Below, in pieces: positions 11,341-24,000 of a stretch of 64,000 bases of DNA (within the stretch, counting starts at the first letter, position 1; every line of letters begins with the position of its first letter). The notes under the pieces were generated by a model. The model saw nothing but the letters and a program-made list of their open reading frames with translations. It had not been told where the DNA came from and did no database searches. This stretch comes from Plazaster borealis (lineage: Eukaryota > Echinodermata > Asteroidea > Forcipulatida > Labidiasteridae): NCBI GenBank assembly GCA_021014325.1, contig CM037473.1:5333501-5397500 (forward strand). The letters are read 5' to 3'. The translations under genes were made by a program, and so were the position numbers.

Positions 11341-11577
11341 TTTTCATCGCCATTTTGATGTTACTTACTATTTTTTTTTATAAGATAATCTGGCGTGAGT
11401 GTAAAAAACATATTGTTTCCGCATGTAAATGGATAGTTCTAGAAACATCGAAATTATCTCATAAAAGCGTATACAATTTAACATATTTCTCTAAACATTT
11501 CCAATCACAAAAGTCCAGATTTCAAAGGGGGGGGGCACCCCGGGGCATGCAGGTGCCCCCCTAGCTACGCCACTGTA
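11341..11577. mobile_element. Dispersed repeat, family D, copy 1
   Basis: Shares ATAAGATAATCTGGCG, the stretch up to AAAGTCCAGATTTCAAA, a G-run with GGGCACCC, and the end CTA(G/T)CTACGCCACTGT-like sequence with 55990-56212. Just before it lies a run of 16 C and 8 A (about 11277-11298). Confidence 0.65.
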
Positions 11578-12039
11578 TTTCTGTGTAAATTTGGCACGCT
11601 GATGAATCAAAGAGTCAAGAAGTCAAAACTCCTCTCCTTTCTACTCTGTTTACGTATTTTAAATATGAGATCATCTCAGTTCAAAGACTTATCTAAAACT
11701 TACTCGTTATTCAACATTCAAGGTGACGAAGTTTAGGAAAGTCGGGGAAAAAACATAAAACAAACACTGTGTTTTTTTCCGGACAAACTCTTGAAGGACT
11801 TAAGCAAGTCAACGTTTAAGTTTAGAGCGCCCTCTGTCGTGAAGTGGATTCTTGGATGATGGTAAACAGATCGCGAGGAAAACATGCTGTCGCTGATGAA
11901 ATTCACAACATTGTTTTGATTCAAAATCGAAGTGCAGCAGTTTTCTGTTTTTATAAGCTGGTAGTTTCGTCATTATACTTGTACTTGTGGAGTAACATAC
12001 TTCTTCCGTACATGTAAATGTACTGTATAACTTACAACA
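11578..12039 (+). promoter_or_regulatory. Probable EIF2B1 promoter and 5' untranslated region
   Basis: About 460 bp directly upstream of the EIF2B1 ATG. A TATAAG is present near 11952, and the start codon lies in ACAACAATGA, an acceptable context with A at -3. There is no other gene here. The role is inferred from position; the transcription start is not known. Confidence 0.4.
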
Positions 12040-12052
12040 ATGAACAAGGATG
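12040..12052 (+). CDS. EIF2B1: EIF2B1 coding exon 1
   Basis: Only 13 coding nt: ATG plus codons for Asn, Lys and Asp, then one base, followed by donor GTGAGT. The phase (1) matches exon 2, and the product MNKDDALKYF aligns end to end with the known N terminus of the family. It is too short for ORF-based gene finding. Confidence 0.85.
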
Positions 12053-15000
12053 GTGAGTTGAGTTAGGCCTAGTTTGAGTTCTGAACTAACTTCTGTATGG
12101 ACAGATGGATGTTAATGTTGCTGGTGTGAGCTGTGCTGTAGTGTAGGTCACTGTGTAACCGGTCCTACTACTTGCCGTCAACTCGTCGACTTGCCGTCAA
12201 CTCGCCGTCAACTCATTTTCGTGCCGTCAACTCATTAAATATACATCAAAAATTTATAAATGGGGCATGGAAGTGTTAGTCTGGCTAAAACTACATATTT
12301 CCTATGGTTTTCGGGAAAATTTCATTTACAAAAACGATTTTGTGTGATAAATAAAATAGTACAATCACATCTCATCCCAAGACACAATCCATCAAGGAAA
12401 AAAAGAAAAAGCAGTTGCCCTTGTGTTGCAGAGAGAAGAGATTTTTTTTTAAAAAAAAAAAAAAAAATTTTTAAATGTAAATGTAAAAAAAAACTGAGAA
12501 TTCTCTCTTTTTATATTTTTTTTTATTATATTTCTTTTTCTTTTTTAAATGTATATTGGAGTTGGAGGAGTTGGACGGCGGAGTGACGGCATGAGTTGTT
12601 GACGGGCAAGTGTAGGACCCCTGTGTAACTGTCACTGTCAGTACTCACTGTGACTTTACTTATAAATTACTGAAGTAATTAGTGTTCTGACTTTTTATTA
12701 TTATTCTGGGCTTATAATTCAATTCATGAATTTGCTTGAAAAATATTCCCCTAGCAGTGTTCAGTTTTCGACGATTGTGAAAGACATTTTTTTTGAATAA
12801 TAAAACAACAAAATAAACAAAAATGCAATTGCAATGTATCAACCGATGTCCTAATTTTAATTTACCTTTTCCATGGACTTGGTTTACATGTTTAATAGAA
12901 GTAAATGACTGTTAAAACTTGATCAACGTTCCTTTCAGCTGCACTTTATATTTGTGGTCTAGTTTTCAATGATGAAAAGTGAAAACCATAATTCCCAAGT
13001 TCCTGCTTATTTTAATATTATTGTAATATTGCAGTAGCGATAATCATAATATAACCCTCCATCATCCCGACGGTCGCAGATAGTTGGGAGGGATAGAGGG
13101 CTACGATTATCACAACTATGCTTATCGCAGAATTCTATGCATGCAGTCTGTAGAATCACATTGTAAGCGCAGAATTCTGTGGTAGGCAGAACCATGAGAT
13201 TGGGCCTAATTTAATGGCTCTGCTTACCGCGAAATTCTGTGCTTAGGCCACGAGAATGAAAGTTATAGATTTGCGTCTGGGCATTTTTTAAAAGACATGA
13301 GGCTTTTTTTCATTTTTCATTATTCATTATTTTCTCGTAGTAAGCTTCTTCAACGATGTTTGCAATATAACAAGTGTGTATGTAGTTATTAATGCAAGTA
13401 ATGCGCAATACCATGTGTACTGCATGCTTATACATACTCCTAGAACTATGAGGTTCGTTCCGCTATCGTCTCCACTACCCTCATAGGTCATCATGTACAA
13501 AGTATTCAAAACTTTTTGCCCTTCACGTTGGTACGGCTACAGCTCTTTTTAGAAATCGGATCTCGCCAAAATTAGGCTCTATGTGTTCTTTGTTTTCACA
13601 GTGAGCTCGGGGTGGGTCCAGAAAATCCACTGCGCAATAAAAAGTTGCAAAAAACGATAAATTCTCACCTTTATTCAGAATCCTCACCTTCCGATAACAA
13701 ATATCGCCGCGGCGCAAAAAAGTTGTTTGATGATTTGAAACTTGAAAATTTGTGATGCAGAGTCTTTTTTGTGAAAATAATGAAATTTTGTGAAAATAAT
13801 GAAATTTTTCGGCGGTAGCTTTCAGAGCATGCGGGCGGTGGACGCAAATCTATCATTTTCATTCTCATGGCCTTATGGCTACTTGAAAACGCAGAATTCT
13901 TTTGGCGGTAAGCGCAGAATTCTATGGTAAGCAGCACCATGAAATTGGGCCCTGATCTTTTAAGTTTTAGGGTACACTAAATATGTACTGTACAAAAGTA
14001 TTAGTGGCGTGTCATGGCCGAGCAGTTAAGAGCACTGAACTCAAGCTCTGGTGTTTCTGATCAGCAGAGTTGTGTAGGTTCGAGACCCGGTCTTGACAAT
14101 TGTGTCCTTAAGAAAGACACTTAACCATTTTTACGTCGTCCTTCGGATGGGACGTAAAGCCGTAGGTCCCGTGTGTTGTTATAAAAACTATCAATGCACG
14201 TAAAAAAAGACCCCAGTAGCCAGTACACACTTTTTATCTTTCATCATGATTTGAAGGCTGCACTCAAAAGGAAGAAGAAGAAGAATAGAGGCTAACTGTA
14301 GACCCAGTAACTGGGGCGCTGTACTACCAAAATCATGCAATGGTACATTCAAGATTTCTCTGTATGGGGTCAAACTGGACACTGTGCCTCTCTGATGCAT
14401 TATTGGATCTGGATGTTGAGCGCATTTCTACAGATTTGCACGATCTGCACATACTAAGCACATTTATTAGCATAAACCCAATCTACAGATTGTGCACATT
14501 TTTGCCTGTGCGCAATCTGCAGATTGGGCAAAATTTTGCATTGTGTCCGTAGCATGATTGTGGTCCTAAAAAACATTGATTTGAAGCACAGAAGATGATC
14601 ATGAGTACAGTGCCTGATATTTCATTTTGGACATTTAAGAAGCCTAGCAGGTGAATTTCCAGCTACTTTGTCATTTTTTTTTCCATTCTGGCAATTTGTG
14701 GAAGCTGATGCTGGGAAAAGCATAGCAAATCGCAGAAACAAAGTTAAACACCCGCGTTTGCCTGGGGTGTCGTGGCCGAGCGGATAAGAACACAGAACTC
14801 AAGCTCTGGTGTTTCTGTTCAGCAGAGTGTGGGTTCAAGTCCTGGTCATGACAATTGTGTCCCTGAGCAAGACACTTTCTCTCCATCCAGGAGTAAAACG
14901 GGTACCTGTGAGGACAGAGATGGTTCTTGTGATTGATTTAGCTTAGTACCGCATATTTGTTGCCAGGCTGTATACTCCCAAGGGAGCTGAGATGGAAAAG

Positions 15001-18000
15001 GAATGAAATAAATGGCCCAGTGACCAGGGGTAATAATGTTGGAAGTGCTTTGAGACGCCATTCGGTGTGTGAAGCGCTGTATAAAAAACCGATTATTAAC
15101 ATACTTATTGGGGTTCTAAAACGACCATCAAAGTTAAAAATTTCAAACAGAGGGGTACAGCACCCCAGTTACTGGGTCTAGGCTAATGGCATGTTTCATA
15201 ACCCTTTCATAATGATCATCCAACTACAGTTTTAGATGAGAACAGTTTACACAAAATAAATAAGTCAACTTTTTCTTAAATTGTATTTGATCTTTGTTGA
15301 CAGATGCCCTGAAGTATTTCCAGCAGTGCATGGACGAGAATCCTGAGATTTCATGTGCAGTGGCAGCTATTCGTACCCTCATTGAATATCTCAAACGAAG
15401 TCGAGGTAGGAAAGGGTTATGGGGAAAGAGTAGCTGACTTTGTGCCATGATTATCTTGACTTAAGATCTGCTTTTGGTGACATTTTTAAACCAGTTGAAC
15501 AACTTGTTAAAGTGTTAATACCGTTTGACTGCATGGGTTGTGTATTTGTGTATGATTGCACAACAACTGTGCATAGAGTAAATTGTGGCCATGTGTGTAC
15601 TATGCATTCACCACATGATATCACATAGTGGGCTGGCATAGTTTATCCAGTTTTGTATCACTCACCTGGATGATAATGGTGACAAATGTGGTGCCCATTA
15701 AGCTTAATCATCTCGAGAAGCCATCTACATATGCCCTCCACAGGTACCCATTTACCCATCAAGAAGCCATCTACAATGTATGCCCCTCACAGGTACCCAT
15801 TTATCCCTCAAGAAGCCATAACTACCCCCTACAGGTACCCATTTACCCCTCAAGAAGCCATCTATGCCCCTACATGTACAGTACCCATTTACTCCTCAAG
15901 AAGCCATCTTTATCCCCCACAGGTACCCATTTACCACTCAAGAAGCCATCTATGCCCCTACATGTACAGTACCCATTTACTCCTCAAGCCCATCTTATTC
16001 CCTACAGGTACCCCCATTCCCCAGCTCAGCCAGCCATATATGCCCCACATATACACATTTACATTTACTCTCAAGAATCTTTATCCCCCCCCCCCAGGTA
16101 CCCATTCAACAAGCATCCTATCCCCCACAGGTACCCATTTACCCCTTGGGTACAAATTTACTTTTGAAATCATCAAGCAAACTTGATAAGAATTTTAATC
16201 GTCTTCGTGACTGTCTTCAACAGCTGGGACCCTCGCCGGTCTTAGAGAGAGCTTAAAGGGCTGCATCAACTGGCTGATGGAGACAGATAACTCTGCCACG
16301 TCAATATCTTCAGGATGTGAACTCTTTCTTAGGTTTATTACTCTCGCAGCTTTGGATCAAATGGTGAGGCATTCATTTTAAAAACAAATTAGAAAATAGA
16401 ATTAGCTGTTGCAAACTGCTTGACCAACCGAAAGGACCTATGGTATAAATGCAAAAAAAGTGGCCTGACATTTCAAACCTAGCAAAGAGTCTTTCTTGAA
16501 GGCTGAGTGAGCCTTCGAGAAAGACTGCTAGTCACTCTACTTTTTTTTTTTTTAAAAAAAATTAAAAAAAAAACATTGGTTGGTTTGCCTTTGTTTCTCT
16601 TTTTTTCTTTTCGTTTTACAACTATTTTTCTGAAGGGATTTAAACCAGTCGTCGGCGAAAAAGAAGTTAAGAAAGAGTTCATCATCATCATGAAGCCAGC
16701 CTGGTGAACTGCCCCCGTATCAATCTATGGAGAGCACGCAGTAACTGGGTGAGTTCATAATTCCATGTACAGCTGGAAGCCGGCTTTGATCATAACGACA
16801 CAGCCCCTTTAAAGACAAGGTACATGTACCATTTTAGGCCTATAGGATTGGTCAAAAAATAATGTGTTAAGTTTCAATCTGCAAGCTCACTGATTGTAAA
16901 GTTCATACCAGTGCCAATCCTTCCGAGAAATATTTCTCACTGTTATCAGGTATTTGGAGACCATCAAAATCACTGTTGCTTATTTTAGTTGCCACAATTA
17001 AAACGAGCCCAATATGAACATGCTCAAAAACATGAACCATTTTAGAAGTTTCCCCTATGACCATTTTGATGGTGAGTGTGTTTATTGAAAACTAGAGCAT
17101 GAAAATTAATTTACTTTTCCAAACACCGATGATTGTCAGGTTGGCGTAGTGGTTTCTTTCCTCGCCTGCCACCTCTAGGACCCTGGTTTGAATTCCGCTT
17201 GGTGCGCTACATGTGGATTGATTTTTTAGTCCCTAACCGATTGCGTGGGTTTTCCCTGGAATAATTTTCTGGGTCTTTCCTCTCAAATATAAAACTGAAA
17301 CTTCCTTCCTTGTCTTCTCTCCATGGGGGATACTTGGCTAGTATAGTGATTAAGTTCGCTTTTCTGAGAATCCATGGCTTCACAACCAGAATTAATAAAT
17401 AAATAAATAAATATATACCTTTACCTGTATATTTTTTAAACAGAATTTTCAAGAATGCAAGAACATCTTAGTGGAGAGAGGGAAACTGTATCTAGAGAAA
17501 GTTGCTGGATCAAGAGATAAAATTGCCAGTTTGGGAGAACCTTTCATCAGAGATGGCTGTGTAAGCGACCACTAAAATTCTTCCTTTATGCCATTTTAAA
17601 AATGTATATTTTCTGGCATCAAATTGTAGCCAGAGCCTAAGCTGCAAACCAGGCCTAACTGCATAGTGTGCTTACTGCAGAATTCTGCGCTTACGACCGC
17701 TTACGACAGTGCAGTGCAGCGTAAGCGCAAATTTCTGTGGTAAGCAGTGCCATGAAATTGGTCCATTTTTGGAACCACTTGCATGTTTTCTATGGAAAAA
17801 GGGTGGACAGAGCTTTAACCATAATGCAACCTGGTGCAATTTGTTCAGCAGAATTCTGCACTTACGACCCTTAGAATTCTGCACAGAACAGGGCAGCATA
17901 AGTGCAAATTTCTGTGGGAAGCAGTGCCATGAAATAGGGCCATTTTAGGAGCCACTTGCATGCTCTCCATGGAAAAATGGTGGACAGAGCTTCAGCCATA

Positions 18001-21000
18001 ACGTAACCCGGTGCAATTTGTTCAGCCGTTTGTTCTTGCACGTGGATTTAAAATGGCGGACATAGTCAAAGCCAGAACCTAAGCAAGTTCCACATAAAGC
18101 CATTTCGCTTTCTGACATTCAAGTTAACAATGGTGGAGATAGGCGGAGCTGGAACAGAAGCCACTGCAATTTTTGGATACGTTGAACTGGGCCAAATTTC
18201 ATAAAGCCATCAACCACCAAAAAATAGCTGAGCACTAACAAATATTGCTCACCAGAAACAGTTTACCAGCCAAAAAACGATTTTATGTATACTGTTTATG
18301 GCTTGTTCCCTTCTAATTTCTGCTTAATGGAAACAAATCGCTAAGCACCTTTTCTGCTTAACAGCTTCATGTAGTTGTATGGTCCACTTTGTGTCAAATT
18401 TAAACTCTTTTTCATTAGAGAGTTTGAAAGCCCTTATGTCCACTTTTGGATCTTATTTTTTTTTTACAAGTTTCCCTTTTTTGATGTCTTTAGAGTGTCT
18501 TGACCCATTCACATTCTCGCGTCGTCTTGAAGATGTTCCAGGAAGCAGCGGCTGCAAAGAAGAGATTCAACGTCTTCATCACACAGTCATGTCCCGATAG
18601 ATCAGGGTGAGAAACTGCCGCATTTAACTGTCCCTTCCACTTTGCACAGAGACTCTGACGATGTCAAAACTGTTTTTGATCTCAACATCTGATCCCGTGG
18701 CAGAGCGGTCTAGTTCACCGGACCCAAGCTCTGGTGTTGTCAGCAGCAGAGTGTGGGTTCGAATCCTGGTCATGACACTTGTGCCCCTGAGCAAGGCACT
18801 TAACCATAGTTGCTTCGTAAAAAGTTGGGAAGGTATTGCACTCTGACCAGCCAGGCTCCTAGTGGATGATGCCAATGCCTACATTCTTACGGACTGTGTG
18901 TGAAGTGGGTAACCCTGTTTCAGCCCCAGGAGTACATTGTAGGTGGTGGTGACAGTTGATTTTGGTCGATAGCCCATATCGGTTAAGTGTAGCCCTCACC
19001 TTGAAGTGGCCGTCCGGCCTTGTGATGTTGTGTGATCTCATAAAAAAAAAATCAACAAAAAAAAAATCCCAAATTTCAAGAGAGCTGATAATGGCTAAGG
19101 AAATCTTTTGTAAGTGGTGTTTGAAGCTTTGCATGGTGTTGAAAGTAAGAAGTACTATAAACTATAAATAGTAGTAAACTTGCGGGTACAACCATGTGTA
19201 AAATCTCAAATCTTTTGAAATCTTTTGTGTTGAGCAAAAGAATCATCAATATGCCTCACAAGGCGTTTTGGTAACCTGTCATGCCTGTTTCTGCTATCAA
19301 TGGAAATGTTTTCCGTGTGATTACTTTTCTGTGGTTTTCTTTTCTGTGTTCAGCTTCCCCTGTGGGTCTTGTACTTTACCTTGTTCCACAGTTTTGAAGA
19401 CACCAAACAGTCAAGAAGTTCTAGAGTGTGCTACTGTAAATTTGCACAGCGCTGGCTGCGCAGTTTTCACTGTAGGAAAATTGGGATAAAGGCCCTAATT
19501 ATCCTTTCATCTTAATGCTGTTTCCTGACTTGATGTGTTTAGCTTTTTGGGTGATCGTTCTCTTTTTGTGTCTTCAGTTAATTTACACATTGCTGGAATG
19601 ATTAACAAGCCGGGTTGGTGTAGAGGTATTTTTCCTCACCTTCCACCTCTAGGACTGGTTCGAATCCCACCGGGGGCACTATGTGGATTAGGTTTTCAGT
19701 CCCTACCTGACTGCGTGGGTTTTCCCTGGAATAGTTCTCTGGGGTTTTCCTCCCACATCTAAAACTGAAACTTATACTTCCTTGTCTTCTCTCCATTGGG
19801 TTCTTGGCTAGTACAGTGATTAAGTTCGCTTTTCTGAGAGTCCCTGGCTTCACAACCAGAATAAATGAAATTAAATGAAAGCCCACGTAGCCTAGCTAGT
19901 GATTCTTTACGTGGGATATGATATAATTTGATAAGTAGATTTAATTCTTGATTATTGATAGGGAGAAAATGGCGAGGAAGCTTAGAGAGGCCGGAATACC
20001 GGTCATTGTCATTCTTGATGCTGCAGCAGGGTAAGTGTTTTTGTTTGTTTGTTTGTTTGTTTTTTAAATGCAAGTTAGCCCCTAACAAGGCTAAAGCCTC
20101 TCTTGGTAAGTAGAAAACATTTAAGTTGAAAATAATTTTGGGGTGCTGGAGGTAGGAATTGATATTCCCCTTAAAACAGTTTAGATTGTAGGATGGAGGG
20201 AAGCATGCACCAGGCAAGGAGTTCCAAAGAGATGCAGTACGTGGAATAAAGCTGTTGGAATGGCTCTTTGTTCTACATCTCAGCAAAGCAAGAGTGTATG
20301 GGTGAGAAGAAGCAGAAAGTCTGGTTTCATGCTCAAACACCTGATAGGAGGAACCAGGTCGGACACACTGGTTGCACATTTACCATGAAAATATCTGTAG
20401 AAAAGACAGAGGCTGGCTACAGACCTGCGGTGGGAAAGAGGTTGTAACGTTGATCCCAACTCTTCACCAACAAGATTAACAATACGCTTCTGCACTCTAT
20501 CTAATAAAGATAAATGACAGGCAGAAGCTCCGGCCCAAACGTAGCAACAGTGAGTACTCCATTAGGGGACAAAAAGTTATCTTACACAGGTAGAGAGTAG
20601 CATCAGGAGGCAAGAACTTCCGAGCTTGATAAAGACAACCAACTCGCATGGAAGCACTCTTTGCAATGCCTGAGATATACCTCTCCCAACTGGCATTAGT
20701 GAAGATGTCAAGTCCAAAAAAGGATCACATGACCAAGATGCTCAGTGACTTCCCCCCCCAGCTAGCATATTAGGGATTTCAGGACTAGATATACCAAATG
20801 AACCACTATTTAAACAGGTTTTTAAAGTTATTACTTTAATAACATATTTTGTAGCCACACTTTAGTAATTATTTTCCTTTTAGCAGTTTTTTGTTTTGTG
20901 TTTTCAAGATTATATTTTGTGAAGTGCTTTCAGGCTTTTGCAAAAAGGTGTTTTTATAGAATAACATAATTATTACAGTTATTATTATTTTTGATTCTTC

Positions 21001-24000
21001 GTTGGTGTGTGTCAGGTATATAATGGAGAATGTGGATCTAGTTCTGGTTGGAGCTGAGGGGGTAGTAGAGAGTGGGGGTATTATTAACAAGGTAAGTGTG
21101 CTGAGTTAGGAGTAAACACTCCTACTTTCTGACCATCAATATAATTATTGTCGTTTTGAACAAGGGAATAAAAGGGAAGGCAACAAGGTCTTTTAAACAG
21201 CCATTTAAAACTGGCAGGACCAATAAAGGATCGAGCCAAAGGTGAGGTCCTTTAGTGCATGGCTACGAACCTGCAAGGTTTTAATTGGCTGCTTAAGACT
21301 GAGTCACCACTCTTTTATTCCCATTCATGAATACCTTTCATTAAAAACATGTTTAATGATTAAACATTAAACATTAAAAGTTGAGAACAAATCTGACAGT
21401 TAAGCCTTGGCTCACCTCGACTCTGCATTGAGTTTCTATCTATGTTGAGTTCAATGCAGCTCCTTGCGCAAGTTTAGAACTTGAGCGCTTAAGTTTCAAA
21501 CTATCGCAAGCAAGTTTGAAACTTGCATGAGCCAAATATGCAACCTACCAACTTAAATTGGGCCGTGAAATTTGCGCTGCGCAATAATCTGGTAGCGCCC
21601 TAAAGCATGTTTTTCTAAAATAATTTGGTGGACTGAGGACTGCACTATTAAACTGATGCTTTACATGGGATCAGGCATATCACCATAATCAGAGTCCAAC
21701 AGTTTAGGTGTTGAGTTACTGAATGTTGTTTGACTGAGGACTGCACTAGTAGACTGATCATGCTTTACATGGGATCAGGCATACCACCATAATCAGAGTC
21801 CAACAGTTTGGGTGTTGAGTTACTGAATGGTGTTGGACTGAGAACTGCACTAGTAAACTGATTAAGCTTTACATGAGATCAGGCATACCACCATAATCAG
21901 AGTCCAACAGTTTGGATGTTGAGTTACTGAATGGTGTTGGACTGAGGACTGCACTAGTAAGCTGGTCATGCTTTACATGAGATCAGGCATACCACCATAA
22001 TCAGAGTCCAACAGTTTAGGTGTTGAGTCACTGAATGTTGTTTGACTGAGGACTGCACTAGTAAACTGATCATGCTTTACATGAGATCAGGCATACCACC
22101 ATAATCAGAGTCCAACAGTTTGGGTGTTGAGTTACTAAATGGTGTTGGACTGAGGACTGCACTAGTAAACTGATCATGCTTTACATGAGATCAGGCATAC
22201 AACCATAATCAGAGTCCAACAGTTTAGGTGTTGAGTTACTGAATGTTGTTTGACTGAGGACTGCACTAGTAAACTGATCATGCTTTACATGGGATCAGGC
22301 ATACCACCATAATCAGAGTCCAACAGTTTGGGTGCTGAGTTACTGAATGGTGTTGGATTTTGTTAGAGTGAGGAGCAGGGATCAAAGTACATGTAAACTC
22401 GAGCAAGGGGCTTATGGTTTGAATAGTTTTTATAGTATTTTCGGCTGTGCCATTCCTAAATGTCCTTTGCGGTTTGTTTCCTGCAGATTGGAACTTACCA
22501 GATTGCGATGAGCGCAAAGATAGCAAATAAGCCGTTTTATGTCGTTGTAGAAAGCTTCAAGTTTGTGCGGGGTATCTACCCCCTAAACCAGCAAGATATT
22601 CCAGATGAGTACAAGGTATGAACACTTCTCCTACATTCCTACAGCTTGGACTTCCAAGTCTAAATTTGAGCTTTAACAATAAAATTGATAAGTACAGCTG
22701 AATACAAAATAAATTTATCAGTTAAATGTCCTTCATTTCTACAGCTTGGACTTTCAAGTCTAAATTTGAGGTTTAACAAAAAAAATCGATCAGTTAAATG
22801 TCCTACATTCCTACAGCGTGGACTTCCAAGTTGAGGGTTTAACAATAAAATTGATCTGTACATCTGATTAAAGTTTTTTTAAAATTCAGTTAAATGTCTT
22901 GCATTCCTCCAGCTTGGACTTCCAAGTGTAAATTTGAGAAGTAAGATTTGAAACTTTGCATGGTGGGAATACGATATGGAAAGGTTTGCGGTGACACCAT
23001 GTACATGTAATAATCTCTCTATGTGAGTTGGGGGTGGTTCTGAAAAGAACCGTTGGTTTCAACTCGACGTTTCGATCAGTATGCTCTGATCGTCTTCTGG
23101 AGAATTCTCCAGAAGACGATCAGAGCATACTGATCGAAACGTCGAGTTGAAACCAACGGTTCTTTTCAGAACCACCCCCAACTCACATAGAGAGATTATT
23201 ACATGTACATGGTGTCACCGCAAACCTTTCCATATTGTAAATTTGAGGTTTAACAATAAAAATCCACAAGACTGCAGGGCTTGTAGCTCAAAATGTGTAC
23301 TGGACCAGAGTCTTTTTAACAAGACCAGAATCAAAATGAGAAAAAAAACTTCCTGACAGAGTTTGACATGCATTTAACTGTTTTTATTTGAACAAGCACA
23401 ACGACACTTAAGAAAATATCGATCTCACTTGTCTTTATGGGTGTTAAGTATACCTCATTTCTCAACAGAATTGAAAGAGGTTGTTTATCAGACTCAAAGT
23501 CAACATTTGAATTTATCTTGTTCCAGTTTTAGATATTACACAGTGAGGTATTGTTATTCGATTGGAAAAACACAAGACCGTCGGACTCGTCTGGTCATGT
23601 GTTTACTGGCCCAACGCTAAAATCACTGGCCTTTGGCCTGCGGTCCAGTGTAAAATTCGAGCCCTGAATTCTTTGGTAAGCAGCGCCATGAAATTTAGCC
23701 CTGACATCCTCACAACAATAAATATATTCAGAGTCAGTTTCCCAGCGTGTTATACTATGTGCAGTGAGAATTTCAGCCGACATCCAAACCTTTACAGGCT
23801 CACCATATCTTTACATGGAATGACCATGGGAAGACACTAGCGATGTGGGATGTCAGATCAATCGAATTGTGAATGTCTTTTTGTAAACTCTTATTGGTTT
23901 TATTCTTTCTTCTTCTTTGCAGTTCCATGCCGCACAGCTGAAATCCAAAAAGGACCTTAATGAAGCTCACCCCCTGATTGACTACACTCCACCTGTTTAC

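Noticed and set aside
14763..14870. tRNA-Leu gene
   Set aside because: Boxes A and B are good but the arms do not pair into a tRNA and the body matches other SINE copies.
15628..16256. Overlapping open frames of 130-179 codons
   Set aside because: Produced by the intron 2 minisatellite of EIF2B1.
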